The notes under the pieces are model-generated. The model did no database searches. It was not told the DNA's origin and saw only the letters and a list, made by a program, of their open reading frames with translations. From contig QNQO01000602.1 of assembly GCA_003290165.1 (NCBI GenBank), positions 496,001 to 560,000 of the forward strand: 64,000 bases of DNA, in the 5' to 3' direction. Origin of the DNA: Berberis thunbergii (lineage: Eukaryota; Streptophyta; Magnoliopsida; Ranunculales; Berberidaceae). Shown piece after piece: positions 1-12,484 of the stretch. Numbering within the stretch: the first letter of the stretch is position 1; each line of letters begins with the position of its first letter. Both the position numbers and the translations under genes were made by a program.

Positions 1-136
1 TAAATTTTTGTTTTGTTTTTTTGTTTTTTTATTTTTTAATTTTTAAATTTTTTTTTCTGATTTTTTTTATAATTAGTGAAAATAAATCTTAAATTCAATT
101 ACACCGTAACCTTCCCCGGCAGCGGTGCCAAAAACT
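1..136 (-). mobile_element. G1 internal region, second copy, cut by the window edge
   Basis: This stretch closely matches 6640-6775, the 5' leader of the G1 element. It includes the primer-binding site (reverse complement at about 109-130, with TGGCACCGCTGCCGGGGA on the minus strand). The LTR at 137-2026 therefore also works as a 5' LTR for internal sequence lying left of the window. The result is a tandem LTR-internal-LTR-internal arrangement. Confidence 0.75.
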
Positions 137-2026
137 TGATGCGGATTTAACTAACCTAAATAAATAGGTTAATTCAGCCCACTTGTAATAACCACAAGTG
201 CACGGTGTCTAACTGGTAGACAACGGCAAGTACGGGTCGATCCCACGAGGAAGATGAATTAAATTGAATTTTAGAATTTAATTAAACTAATTTAGAGAAA
301 ATGGGGTTACAGTGTTTTTAAAACTAAACTAAAAATAAATTACAAATAAGAAAAATAAAATAAAATAAAAGATAGATGAGATGGATTTTGTGAGCTTGGA
401 CTCACCAATGAGTTAGAAAAAAAAAATTAAATCTAAATTACTGAATTTAAAAAACGAGAAGCTTTAGGGATGAGAACCCCTTGCTTACACCGAATATGTG
501 ATCGTTACAATCCAATTCAACTTATATCATGTTTCTATCAAACATTAACATATTATTTCAAGCAAATACGCTCTTACCAAGTATTAAGTGTCTTTTTAGG
601 GCACACTTAATTAAAGTTTAAGCTTAATATTTTTAGCACATGTTTTGAATATTGATAAAGGGTAATTCTAACTACCAAACATATCAAGTTTAATTTCTCG
701 AACGTGAAGGGTGAAAGCAATTGATCAAAAATTCAGAAATAAATTGTAATCAATAATTAAGCACACAATTTAGTAAAATAAATCAAAATAACTTATACAA
801 CCCATTTAGTTTGTCACAAACTCAATGTGGTGGTACTCACTAGATCAGCAGGTGGTCAGAACATGAATCCCGAGAAAAATGTTCCCAAAACGCTCTATGG
901 TGGTACAGAGCAGAACCAGGGGTGTGAATAGCCAAAAACGGTTTTGACTCATTCTCCCGCCCTTGCTACATAGTCGCTCCTCGCTCCGCCTTCTTCTCCA
1001 GCGAACAGCAGCGCTCACGCGGCCTCATTCTCACTCCTCGCGAGTGTCTCGTCCTCCAATTAGGTCTAGAACTTGCAAAAGAGAAAAATTTCACTGAGCA
1101 TACTCAAAAGCAGAGAAAGCGAGCACGGAGGAATACTCCCCTGTTTCGATTCCTGTCGCAATGGTGGTGCGCCGCGGACGAGTCTTTCTGTGGTGGCGTT
1201 CGGTGGCGGAGAGATGGTAAGGAGGCCTGGACGAAGAGAGGACAGAGAGGAGGGGAGGACGACCTGCCTGGCTTTGTCGCGAGGCGGAACAAAGCCTCAC
1301 CGATGCTCTGTTTCGCGGTGGTTGTTGTGGTGGTTCTCGGTCTGTTGTGGTGGTGCTCGTGCGGAGGTGGTGGCGGAAGTTATGGATGATGTTGGTTGAT
1401 GGATGATGGACAGGGATGGTAATGGTGAAGATTTGACGTGAAACAGGGTTGTCACGCCCCTGTTTCATGGTGGTGGCGATTGTGCTGTCTGGAGGTCGAG
1501 GTGGTGATGGTGTTCGGGTGATGGTGGTGGCGAGGTGGTGATTGCTGAGTGAGTGAGAGATGGATAGGTGGTGATGGTGATTGTGAGAAAGAGGTTTTGA
1601 TTTTTGTCTAATTTTTCTTTTTCCTTCTCTTCCTCCCCCTTTTCTCACCCTATTATCTTCTATTTATAGAAAATTATCAAGATGAATAGGGATAAAATGA
1701 GGGAATGATTCATCAATGTATAATTTGGAGAAGATTCTTTGGGTAGGATTGGGCTTGGCATTGGGTTTGGGTTTAGGTTATGGATTAGGTTTTGGGTTTA
1801 GGTTATGAATTAGGTTTCGGGTTTAGGTTTGTGACCATCTGCTTTATACCACCGTTAGAATCGACTAATTGTCGTTCCTTAACTTGTCGCCTTAATATGA
1901 TTTCATCGTTTACGCTCAAATTCCTACAAATACATGAAAACGAAATAATTACTATACAATATAATAATCGAAACACTAACATGCATAAATTAAGGGATAT
2001 ATTATGTAATAATTATGTGAATATCA
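137..2026 (-). repeat. G1 LTR (3' LTR of the 137-8629 element)
   Basis: The 1890-bp LTR starts TGATATTC and ends CCGCATCA on the minus strand. It is nearly collinear with 6776-8629. It has about 40 bp near 965-1005 that the other LTR lacks, and the gap ends in a short shared TTCTCC, consistent with a slippage-type deletion in the other LTR. The 960-1650 part is GC-rich with GGT/GTG low complexity and produces long but meaningless open frames. Telomere-like GGGTTTAGGTT motifs occur at about 1755-1830. Confidence 0.9.
1661..1670 (-). promoter_or_regulatory. Probable TATA box of the G1 LTR
   Basis: On the minus (sense) strand this reads TCTATAAATA in an A/T-rich setting, about 360 bp inside the LTR start. 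The same motif is at 8264-8273 in the partner LTR. Its position and orientation fit the U3 promoter of an LTR transcribed leftward. It is predicted from sequence only. Confidence 0.5.
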
Positions 2027-4001
2027 AATACCCCAAAACCTTTATTTTGCTAGTCCTCGAGCAAAACAATAAAAAGAAAATCCTAACTCACTTTCGCAGA
2101 TATCATCGGTTGCACTTACCTTAAATGTGCAACAAGGCTTTAAACCCCTAGATTACCTCTAGTGGACGAGTTATAGTCTCGTGAGGGTTTCCAGAAATGT
2201 TACCCACAAACATTACTGACTCAACAAAACTTGGTCAAACAGTGTTCATTTTAAAACTTCAAGAAATGCAGGAAACCAACAGTGTCATTTTAGTGTATCA
2301 ACAAATCTCCAAATAATTTAATATTCTCCAAAGGTTAGAAAAAATTCATAATCATCCTCAACTCAATGTGTGTGTGTGGATAACACTGTCAACAAAACTT
2401 TTTATTTCAGAGTAAAACAATGACTAAATCTCCTGTAGAAAGTTTGTTTTGACTTCAAACCTCTCATGTCACTCACAATAAAACACTCAGAGATTTGGTA
2501 TTTCACTCAGTTTATATGTGAGGAAAAGAATAAATCATAAAAAACAATCATCTCACATATAGTAATATGAAGAACGGACTTTTCAATAATGGAATGAACA
2601 TGATCTCATGGACATGAATATCAATTACTTTTGGAAATGTTGAATCAAACACCATAGGTGTTGGTTATTAAATCTCCACATCTACAAAACTAACCTTTAC
2701 CTAAGATCAACTAGGACTTTGTTGGGTTGTAACGGGGCTTGGGTAATGGTTAATAAGAAATGTCAAAGGATTTTAACAAATATTTCTAGGAATGTATACA
2801 CCCATTCAACGAACAATTAAGGCTATCAAGAATAAACCAATGTTGCGCACCATCAATTTTTTCTTCATTCTCACATCTTTATCCTCATTGAAATTTTTTT
2901 TTTATTTATAACTATTTTTCTTTTCTTCTACCTTTTTTTTTCTCAATAGATGATTTATGAAATATCTCATATTTTACTTTTTGATGCACTTTTTACACCA
3001 AGTATATCCATCCATACACATTCTCAGAAACGTTGGGTAAAGGTTAATGGGCTAATAAATAAAAGTTATTCTAAGGCTCAAAAGGCTACAAGAAGGTTAA
3101 TGTTATAGGTAAGTTAAAAGGCTAGTTAATGGTCTAAAGAAGAAAAAAATGCCTAGATCATTTCTTAAGTTCGGGTCAGTATTATGATATTTTAATTGAA
3201 TAAGCCAAGAAGTTCTAGTGTAATAATTCAATTTTGATGTCATTCCCAAAGCAATTGATCAGAAAATGAGAATAATGAGATCATCAACGAGATAATACGG
3301 ACTCAAGAAAAATCAGAGCTTATGTATAACCCTCAGAAAAATAGAAAGGTTCATAATTTTCAGGGTTAAGTCTCCACTATTATTCTAAGGTTTTCTAGTG
3401 CATATTTCACTCATCAACTTCAAGTTATGCTAATATGGCTCATGGTGCAAAGATAATCGAGTTGAAAAATCTTATGAACTAGATCTAACTTAAGGATCTT
3501 TATAAACTTTCAGTCTTTATCAATATACCAATATGTCAAGTTGGTTTACATTTTCTTGAGCATAAAACATTTAAAATCCATTTTCACAAAAGACCAAGTT
3601 GTCTTGACAGAAAAAGTTTTTTTTTTTTTAAGAATAAGAAAAGAAAACACTACGAAAAAATGAAAACTTCACCGACTCATGAACCTACCCCCAAACCTAA
3701 TCCAAACATTGTCCTCAATGTTTAACAAAATAATTCTGACAAATGAATGAAGTAAGTACATGAGAGGAGGTTAGAACAGTATTACCGCGGTGAAGATTTT
3801 ACCAATTTCCAAGAAGTCGTCCATCAATGAGGCTCACCAACATAAAAATCATGGAGTTTTCATTAGAAATCGATAAATTGTAGATTCGACACAAACAAAG
3901 AAAACTATAAAAAAAAAAGCAAGTTGTAAGTCAAAACTGTTACGGAGCTAACGATTATGAGTGAAACACAACTAAATAGGGTACTCGAAAATCAATCCAG
4001 A
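2027..4001 (-). other. 3' non-coding part of the G1 element
   Basis: There is no credible coding sequence between the pol remnant and the 3' LTR. At about 3680-3725 the sense strand has the G-rich motif GGATTAGGTTTGGGGGTAGG preceded by GACAATGTTT, which also occurs downstream of pol in the G3 element (49,355-49,400). A purine-rich stretch (AAAGGTTTTGGGGTATT on the minus strand) directly abuts the LTR at 2027-2043 and is the likely polypurine tract. Confidence 0.6.
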
Positions 4002-5462
4002 CTAACAGCAGAGACACACAACTAAAGCTAGGCTGCCTCCTAGGAGCGTTTGGTTTATCGTCATCAGCCCGACAAATATTCTTCCTAAAAAATGGTGTAT
4101 CGAAAAGTGGAGAGGAAGAACATGACAAACACTTAGTCCATGGTCGTATATCAACAACCTGAACAGTTGAGGATCAGTCCACCAAAATATAGAAATCACA
4201 TGGGGCACAAAATACACTAGGACATCCCAAAAGTGACCAGTAGTCATACTCAACAGAGGATTTTTACGTGCTCCAAAAAGGGAACATCCTATGTCTGGTT
4301 CCAAATCAGAAGATTGGATAATTTTCACATCAGGATGGTGAAAACTGAAATCCTCACTACAGCACAAGGGATCAGTGAAAGTAGCCTTAGTAAATGGGAA
4401 TGTGATGCAAGTAGATGAGACGATGGATATATCAGGTGGTACAGGCTCATCACATGAATCATATAGAGATATTGGTCTAGACAACTCATCACCTGAAAAT
4501 GCATACCTGAGGGTGTCAGGTAATTGTTTAAGGTCAAGCTCAGGTGGCTCAACTGATGGGACTAGTTTTGACTCACTGAGTGGAAGAGGATTCACTTTAG
4601 ACTTCCATTTATAACTAGGATCCACAATGGGGACTGAGTCAAGCAAATCATTGACTTTCCTAATGGAATCATCAACATCAAAGTCTAAACTAAATTGAGT
4701 CAAACAAGCCTCTAAATGGTAATGTGTATCATGAAAACAGTTAAGGGGAGACTCTAAAGAATGTTTACAGTTTGATTTTATGTGTAGTGTCTCAGAATCT
4801 TCAGGTTCATCAATAAATGACGTTTTATCAGTTTTCTTATGAGATGAGGATGCAACCTGTCTAGACAACTCAATGACACCCATATCAAGCATTTCTACCT
4901 GATTGTCAACCAGTTTTCCACTCCTAAAGGTAGTAATGAATTGGATATCATCACTGTCCGACTCAGATGTACCACTAATTTCAAATTGACCATTTGGGTT
5001 GGAAATAGGTTGGCTAGGGAATATTTTTTACTCTATCTCAGGAAATGACTCAGCTATTTGACTCACAGTCATCTCAAGTTTCTGGATAGTTTGGGAGTTT
5101 TGTTGATAAATAGCTGTCAATTCTGTGATATCCTGATAATTTTGCTCAAGCACTTCCCCTATTCACTTTATAAAAATGTTCATGATATGCTCTAACTCAT
5201 TATCAAGAATGAAAGCTGGAGGAGTCTGAGGAGTGTCTAGAGGTCCTTTATGGTACTGACCATGAGCCCATGAGAAGTTAGGATGATTGGCTAGACCTGG
5301 GTTGTAATAATCAAAATATGGATCATAATCAGGTCGTCGCATGTCATAAAATGAATTGATTTGCTCGGAAAAATATGTTGGATAATCCCTTGTGTTCATT
5401 TTTTTTTTGTCTTTTTTTTTTGAAATCACTAACTCTAAAAATATACACAGGCTCACATGCAA
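4002..5462 (-). pseudogene. Degenerate gag-pol remnant of the G1 element
   Basis: Read leftward from 5462, the frame shows a gag tail with YNPGLANHPNFSWAHGQ, the conserved YNPG..NHPNFSW motif of non-chromoviral gypsy gag. After a TGA near 5163 it continues in another frame with a coiled-coil-like stretch and ITTFRSGKLVDNQ, which matches the conserved TLRSGK motif at the gag C-terminus. A TAA interrupts that frame near 5028. The 296-codon open piece at 4002-4892 contains PPELDLKQLPDTLRYAF, the linker that normally precedes reverse transcriptase. The sequence then stops resembling pol: the RT palm, RNase H and integrase are absent. It cannot encode a working polyprotein. Family assignment is by motif only. 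Confidence 0.75.
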
Positions 5463-6748
5463 TCAACAACCAATAAATGCACAAGAAACATGCCTCCCTA
5501 AGCAATCAACGTTTTTGAGATCAATTATCTTTTTATCTTTGGGGGACAATGTAATCTTTATGACACAACAATGGGCGCTACAAGTTGATCCTAAGAGTGT
5601 ACACTTTATACCGCAAAGTTCAAAATCAGTAGGCTAGAGTTTTGTTTCAAAGAAACTGGATTATCGCACAAGAGAAGGAGGTCACAATGGTCCAATTAAG
5701 TACTTCCTTGTGCTACCGCTCTGCAAGCCAATAGATGTGAGAACGATGTGATGTTAAATGCACACTTGAGGCTTGTGTTCCTAACCAAAAACTGTTGGTT
5801 ACACTATTTCTTCTTGTGGATCGTAGCTTACTTATGACTCGGCGTACCGGGTAAATTACCCTTGTGGCAGTGGCCTCTCGGAGTTCATTGAATGATTAAA
5901 CCCATCGTCACTTTTAGCAGCGGTCAACACAAAAATTATTGGATTCACCTGGGTCTTGGTTGTCTTATGAACACTGTACCTAAAAGATGTTGTATCTTGC
6001 TAATTGATTTTAATTATGTTAGGCTATTGGTTGCACACAGCTGGAGTGATGAGGTGGGGATATCAAGTCCCACCAGTTTCTATTTATAAGCTGGGTCTGC
6101 TTATTATGAATTACTAAAGTTTAGCATCCACAATTACAGAAATTAAACAACCAATCACACAATTTCAAACAATTACACCAAGCACCCTGGTCGCTAATAC
6201 ATTGCGTGTGATAGAAATTCTTACAGTGTGCGTATTCCGTTCTACACAAAAAATTAGCACAATTAAAAAAAGTTTGACTTCTTTTTATCTATTTCACTCA
6301 ACACACAAGCACTTGCAAATAAATTTACTAGTCTTGGTCTTAGAAGTCGGATTTCCAAATCATAAAAATTATTGGGTAACAATTAGAATTGATTCCCTAT
6401 AATTTCTTTTGACTTAGAGATTTTTAGGTTTCTTTTTTTTGTGGTTAAACAAAATGAAAAACAATAAAGTTTAAAAATTATTACACCACACACTCGTAAA
6501 ACGAGGTGAAAATAAAATTAAAACTCTCTTCACAAAAATAAAAATAAAATGTGCTTGTTGTTTTTGCAGGATCGTCCAATTTCCTCGAAAAGCGTGTAAT
6601 CTGCATAAATCAAACACAAAATGAGTGTAAAAATAATAAAATTAAAATTTTTGTTTTGTTTTTTTAAATTAAATTTTGTTTTTTTGAATTTTTCTGAATT
6701 TCTTTTTATAATTAGTGAAAATAAATCTTAAATTCAATTACACCGCAA
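5463..6748 (-). other. 5' leader of the G1 element
   Basis: This segment lies between the primer-binding site and the first recognisable gag motif. It is A/T-rich, with only short unrelated open frames and no protein motif I recognise. It is either an untranslated leader or the decayed gag N-terminus. Confidence 0.5.
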
Positions 6749-6769
6749 CCTTCCTCGGCAGCGGCGCCA
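6749..6769 (-). other. Primer-binding site of the G1 element
   Basis: The minus strand reads TGGCGCCGCTGCCGAGGAAGG starting six bases inside the LTR end. This resembles the complement of the 3' end of plant tRNA-Asp, including the TGG that pairs with CCA. Its side relative to the LTR sets the element's orientation as leftward. Confidence 0.75.
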
Positions 6770-6775
6770 AAAACT

Positions 6776-8629
6776 TGATGCGGATTTAACTAACCTAAAT
6801 AAATAGGTTAATTCAGCCCGCTTGTAATAACCGCAAGTGCACGGTGTCTAACTGGTAGACAACGGCAAGTACGGGTCGATCCCACGAGGAAGGTGGATTA
6901 AATTGAATTTTAGAATTTAATTAAACTAATTTAGAGAAAATGGGGTTACTGTGTTTTTAAAACTAAACTAAAAATAAATTACAAATAAGAAAAATAAAAT
7001 AAAATAAAAGATAGATGAGATGGATTTTGTGGGCTTTGACTCACCAATGAGTTAGCAAAAATATTTTAAATCTAAATTACTGAATTTAAAAAACGAGAAG
7101 CTTTAGGGATGAAAACCCCTTGCTTACACCGAATATGTGATCGTTACAATCCAATTCAACTTATATCATGTTTCTATCAAACATTAACAAATTATTTCAA
7201 GCAAATACGCTCTTACCAAGTATTAAGTGTCTTTTTAGGGCACACTTAATCAAAGTTTAAGCTTAATATTTTTAGCACATGCTTTGAATATTGATAAAGG
7301 ATAATTCTAACTACCAAACATATCAACTTTAATTTCTCGAACATGAAAGGTGAAAGCAATTTATCAAAAATTCAGAAATAAATTGTAATTAACAATTAAG
7401 CACACAATTTAGTAAAATAAATCAAAATAACTTATAAAACCCATTTAGTTTGTCACAAACTCTATGTGGTGGTACTCAGCAGATCAGCAGGTGGTCAAAA
7501 CACGAATCCCGAGAAAAATGTTCCCAAAACGCTTTGTGGTGGTACAGAGCAGAACCAGGGGTGTGAATAGCCAATAAACGGTTTTGACTCATTCTCCAGC
7601 GAGCAGCAGCGCTATCGCGTCCTCGTTCTCGCTCCTCGCGAGCGTCTCGTCCTCCAATTAGGTTTGGAACCTGCAAAAGAGAAAGATTTCACTGAGCATA
7701 CTCAAAAACAGAGAAAGCGAGCATGGAGGAATACTTCCTTGTTTCGATTCCTGTCGCGATGGTGGTGCGCCACGGACGAGCCTTTCTATGGTGGTTGTCC
7801 AGTGGCGGAGAGATGGTAAGGAGGCCTGGACGAAGAGATGACAGAGAGGAGAGGAGGACGGCCTGCCTGGCTCTGTTGCAAGGCGGAACAGAGCCGTGGT
7901 GAGGCTCTATTTTGCGGTGGTTGTGGTGGTGGTTCTTGGTCTGTTGCGGTGGTGCTCGTGCGGAGGTGGTGGCGGAGGTGATGGATGATGTTGGTTGATG
8001 GATGATGGACAGGGAGAGGGACAGTGAAGATTTGACGTGAAACAGGGTTGTCACGCCCCTGTTTCACGGTTTTGGCGGTTGTGCTGTCTGGAGGTGGAGG
8101 TGGTGGTGGTGCTCGGGTGATGGTGGTGGCAAGGTGGTGATTGCGGATTGTGAGTGAGTGAGAGATGGATAGGTGGTGATGGTGATTGTGAGAAAGAGGT
8201 TTTGATTTTTGTCTAATTTTTTTTCCCTTCTCTTCCTCCCCCTTTTCTCACCCTATTATCTTCTATTTATAGAAAATTATCAAGATGAATAGGGATGAAA
8301 TGAGGGAATGATTCATCAATGTATAATTTGGAGAAGATTATTTGGGTAGGATTGGACTTGGCATTGGGTTTGGGTTTAGGTTAAGGATTAGGTTTTGGGT
8401 TTAGGTTATGAATTAGGTTTCGGGTTTAAGTTTGTGACCATCTGCTTTATACCACCGTTAGAATCGACTAATTGTCGTTCCTTAACTTGTCGTCTTAATA
8501 TGATTTCATCGTTTACGCTCAAATTCCTACAAAGACATGAAAACGAAATAATTACTATACAATATAATAATCGAAACACTAACATGCATAAATTAAGGGA
8601 TAAATTATGTAATAATTATGTGAATATCA
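6776..8629 (-). repeat. G1 LTR (5' LTR of the 137-8629 element)
   Basis: The 1854-bp LTR is nearly collinear with 137-2026. Its outer end at 8629 abuts unrelated DNA (family G2 copy B). It keeps the TGATATTC and GCATCA termini, a TATA-like box at 8264-8273, the GT-rich low-complexity zone, and telomere-like motifs at about 8365-8430. Confidence 0.9.
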
Positions 8630-8647
8630 TGGCTCGGTCGTATATGA

Positions 8648-10440
8648 ACCAGCAATTGTTGTTGCTTTTTTAAGCGAACTAGTAAGACAATGGTCCTAGC
8701 ATGTGCACCTTCGTAGATGATCGGACAATAGTCCTTGCGAGTCCTCCGAGTTGAGCTTCTAGAGCTCTGATCGGGCTTTCGACTCGTCTTTATATGTTAT
8801 TCGCAGAATAGGCTTAGTTGAACTTGAGGTTGTTATCGCCATTTGTAACTGACTAAACGGTGGTCGGGTTCGATGCCCATAAATTGTAATTGAATGGCGG
8901 TCCCTAGCAAGTCATCTTAATCAGGCGTTGAGGGCACTTACTAGATTCCCACTTTCCAACCCATCATTGCTTGCTATTGGCGAATTAAGAATTGGAATGA
9001 GCCAGAAGTTATCATTGTCAGTCAGTCTAACTAAACTTTGGCTGGGTCCGGCGATCATTGTTTGTAATTGGCCAACGATCCCTAGCAATCCATCGTGGTC
9101 AGGTGTCGACGCGCTGACTAAGCTCCCACTTTCTAAGCTGTCAAAATCTGTGCACAACGAACTAGGCTTATAGCAGACCAGAAGCCATCATCATCAGTGG
9201 CCACTGACTAAGCTTTGGTCGGGTTCGGTGATCATCGTCAGCGTAAGAGCGACGATCCTTGGCAAGTCATCTTAATCAGGGGTTGAGGGCCAGCAGTTGT
9301 TGTTCGTTTTTTAAGCGTACTAGTCAGACTGTGGTCCTAGCACGTGCACCTTCGCAGATGATCGGACAATAGTCCTTGCGAGTCCTCCTAGTTGAGCTAC
9401 TAGAGCTCTGACTGAGCTTTCAACTCGTCATTATCTGCTATTGGCGGAATAGGCTTAGTTGAACTGGAGATTGTTATCGTCAGTTATAACTAACTAAACG
9501 GTGGTCGGGTTCAACACCCATAAATTGTAATTGAATGGTGGTCCCTAGCAAGTCATTTTAATCAGGCGTTGAGGGCACTTACTAGATTCCCACTTTCCAA
9601 CCCATCATTACTCGCTATTGGCGAATTAGGAATTGGAATGAGCCAAAAGTTATCATTGTCAGCCAGTCTAACTAAACTTTGGCTAGGTTCGGCGATTATT
9701 GTTTGTAATTGGCCAACGATCCCTAGCAATCCATCGTGGTCAGGCGTCGATGCACTGACTAAGCTCCTACTTTCTAACCTGTCAAAATCCGCGCACAACG
9801 AACTAGGCTTAGAGCAGACGCCATCATCATCAGCGGACACTAACTAAGCTTTGGTCGGGTTCAGCGATCATCGTCAGTGTAAGAGCGACGATCCTTGGCA
9901 AGCCATCTTAATCAGGCATCGAGAACGCTGACTAGATTACAACTTTCTAAGCAGTCGAAATCGGTAATTGGCGGACTAGGCTTCGAGTAGACCAGAAGCT
10001 ATCGTCATCAGTCATCACCGACTAAGCTTTGGTCACTATTGTCCATGTTTGGAAAATTATCCCTGGCAAGCGATCTCGATTAGGCATCATAGCACTGACT
10101 AAGCTGCCATTCTATAAACCGTTGGCACCCGTTTAACGGACTGAGCATTATAGCGAATCAGAAGCTATCGTCATAGATCAAAACCAACTAAGCTTTGGTT
10201 AAGTTTGGCAACCATTATCTGTAGTTAGACAATGGTCCCTAGCAAGCCATCACGATCAGGTGTTAGAAACGCTGACTAAGCTCCCACTTTCTTACCCATC
10301 ATCGTTCGCTTTTGGAAGGCTAGGCATTCGAGCGGATCAGAAGTTATTGTAGGCAGTTGGGTCTGACTAAGCTTTGATCAAAATAAGATTTTTGGCATGC
10401 AAGTGTGACTTGGATGTCCTGACTCACTTGATTCACCTAG
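8648..10440 (-). repeat. Tandem repeats in the 3' part of G2 copy B
   Basis: 8648-9289 and 9290-9930 are direct repeats about 641 bp apart, both opening with CCAGCA.TTGTTGTT and both carrying TACTAGATTCCCACTTTCCA. Each is built from shorter related monomers, recognisable by CTGACTAAGCTCCCACTTT or its variants, spaced roughly 165-177 bp. Degenerate monomers continue to about 10,440. Reversed, they resemble the 128-bp monomers at 54.2-54.9 kb in copy A (GGTGGGAGCCTAGTCAGTC). Confidence 0.8.
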
Positions 10441-11104
10441 CAGTCTGATTCTGGAGCCGGATCGATTGATCAGACCAATAATATATTGACCAGCTTTAAT
10501 GAACAGTAGTGGAATAATAGTAGGGTCGGACGCCTTAAATTATTTGTAAGCATGCTCCATATTCCATGGTCGCTAAAGGCCTTCGCCATTTGTGTATTTG
10601 CATGTGCTGGGTCGAATCTGGTTGGGCATAAGCTTGGGCCCATTAGTTGGTGGGGCCCAAGTGGAAAAAACTTTGTAAATCATGTGCCATGTGTACGGCG
10701 CATATTGCGAGACGTTTCAATATCGGTTACTCCCCCAGTTAATGGGACTTCATGCAAGGCCATTAATTCAATGAATGTGGACTCTTGCAATTGTAATTGG
10801 AATCGTCATTTCCCTATTTCCCATATATATGCTATTTAATGTTGATCTAACAGTTGGCTGACATTGCTTCGTAAACCACTTCGCCTAAATAAAGGCTAGT
10901 TGTTCTCTATCTCAAGCATTGCAATGAGCGTTGTAGAGTATGTTGATCAAATGTATCTTACCAAAGAACATGCTTTGGGTTTTCCAAAGGCTGAAGGAAG
11001 ACCTCCGTTATTGGAGTCTTCGAATGTTCTGACATTTGCAGCGACAAGTCTTAATAAGACCTCTTATAATGTGGTGCCACCTGATATGGGTGAGCATCAA
11101 ACTG
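10441..11104 (-). other. Non-coding part of G2 copy B
   Basis: No credible ORF is present. The 10,900-11,100 portion reads, reversed, like 53,280-53,500 in copy A; both share GGAGTCTTCGAATGTTCTGA. This alignment shows that the segment belongs to the G2 3' region. Confidence 0.6.
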
Positions 11105-11602
11105 TGTAACACCCTTGGGTGGGCGGGCAACAGGGTGGATATGGTCGGCACGCTTCCAAGGGGAGAGTATTGTGACACCTTGGGTGGGCGGGCAACAGGG
11201 GAGATATGGTCGGCAAGCTACCAAAGGAAGAGTGTTGTTGAGCACTTATTTGATATTTTAACACCTAGGGTAGGCGGGCAACAGGGGGGGGAGAGGGATA
11301 TGGTCGGCAAGCTACCAAGGAAACAATATTGTTGTGACATTGATACAATGATATTAATGTTGTTGAACACTTGCATACATACACGTTTCGAAAGAAAGAA
11401 TTGCGCCAAACCTGTAAAGGGAGTAGCACTTACCCTTGAGAAACAAGACATTTCTGTGTAGGTTAAAGGAATAATGGTGAAGCACATTGGAGTGTCGCAT
11501 TTCACATACATATTAACATCATAATTGTGCATTCGGGATGAAGATGGTGGTGCATTGTTAAGTTGTATAATTCCTTTGAACTATCTCAGTCGATGTTATG
11601 CA
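11105..11602. repeat. 500-bp dispersed repeat starting TGTAACACC (copy 1)
   Basis: It is closely similar to 15,449-15,943 over its whole length, starts TGTAACACCCTTGGG and ends GATGTTATGCA, so it has the TG...CA form of an LTR. Its first half contains three tandem 70-85-bp units with GGGTGGGCGGGCAACAGG and GATATGGTCGGCAAGCTACC. No 5-bp target duplication is evident. It may be a solo LTR that has lost its duplication, or an internal module of G2. A shorter, differently sequenced element with the same start (47,945-48,224) does have a duplication. Confidence 0.7.
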
Positions 11603-11820
11603 TTTTCTATCGTGTTTGAATTTCGTTGATCTGAATTCTCCTATGCTCCTTGTGTTGGTTGTCTCGAAGCTTTCATGAGAAAGTTGGTTTGTTCGTTTAT
11701 TTTTTACCTCATTGATCTAGCGTGTTACTTGACCCGAGGCTTTCTTGAATTATGTTAACTTGTTCTTTCATCCTTCACTTCCTTGGTTTGATGCTCTAAT
11801 CAAAATGAAATTTCTTTTAT

Positions 11821-12484
11821 CGAGTTGACTCATTCGTTCAACTCTTACTTCATTCATTCGACATTCCAGTCGACTCGAAGTGGCTTTTATTTAGTTGATT
11901 TGTTCGTCCAACTTTTACTTCATTGGTTCAACGTTCCAATCGATCCGATGTTGTTTTTATTTAGTTGACTCGTTCGTCCAACTTTTACTTCGTTGGTTCG
12001 ACGTTCCAGTTGACCCGAAGTTACTGTCGTTTAGTTGACTCATTCGTCCAACTTTAATTTCGTTAGTTAGATGTTCCAGTCGACCTGAAGTTCCTTTTGT
12101 TTAGTTGACTCTTTCATCCAACTTTTATTTCGTTGGTTTGACGTTCTAGTCGACCCGAAGTTGCTTTTGTTTAGTTGACTCGTTCAACCAAACTTTTATT
12201 TCGTTGGTTCAACGTTCCAGTCGACCAGCAATTACTTATATTTAGTTGACTTGTTCGTCCAACTTTTACTTCATTGGTTCGACATTCTAGTTGACCCGAA
12301 GTTACTTTTATTTAGTTGATTCGTTCGTCTAACTTTTACTTCGTTGGTTTGACGTTTCAATTGACCTAAAGTTGCTTTTATTTGGTTGACTCGTTCATCT
12401 AACTTTTACTTCGTTGGTTTGATGTTCCAGTCGACCCGAAATTGTTTTTATTTAGTTGACTCGTTCGTCCAACTTTTACTTTGT
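11821..12484. repeat. 70-71-bp minisatellite array, about nine units
   Basis: Units follow the consensus AGTTGACTCGTTCGTCCAAC, then TTTTACTTCGTTGGTTCGAC, then GTTCCAGTCGACCCGAAGTT, then a T-rich tail. They are head to tail, with roughly 80-90 per cent identity by eye. The array lies in the 3' non-coding part of G2 copy B. It is not seen in copies A, C or D, so it is a local expansion. Confidence 0.9.

Larger units (their letters stand above)
137..8629 (-). mobile_element. Ty3/gypsy LTR retrotransposon, family G1
   Basis: Two direct LTRs (137-2026 and 6776-8629) enclose 4.75 kb with degenerate gag and pol on the minus strand. The primer-binding site lies just left of the 6776 LTR, so the right LTR is the 5' LTR and transcription runs leftward. 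The G1 end motif, read on the sense strand, is TGATATTCAC...AATCCGCATCA. The site matches the 3' end of plant tRNA-Asp as I remember it, the primer type of Athila-like elements. The internal region is too short for a full gag-pol, and I see no RT or integrase motif, so this copy is non-autonomous. DNA left of the left LTR is again G1 internal sequence, so no target duplication can be checked on that side. Confidence 0.85.

Noticed and set aside
1091..1648. 185-codon minus frame rich in His, Arg and Pro
   Set aside because: It lies in the GT-rich part of the G1 LTR. The partner LTRs at 7.7-8.1 kb and 24.0-24.6 kb break it at many points, so there is no conserved protein.
8921..9847. Repeated 78-92-codon frames on both strands
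   Set aside because: They are frames across the tandem repeats of G2 copy B, open because of unit composition. There is no start context or protein motif.
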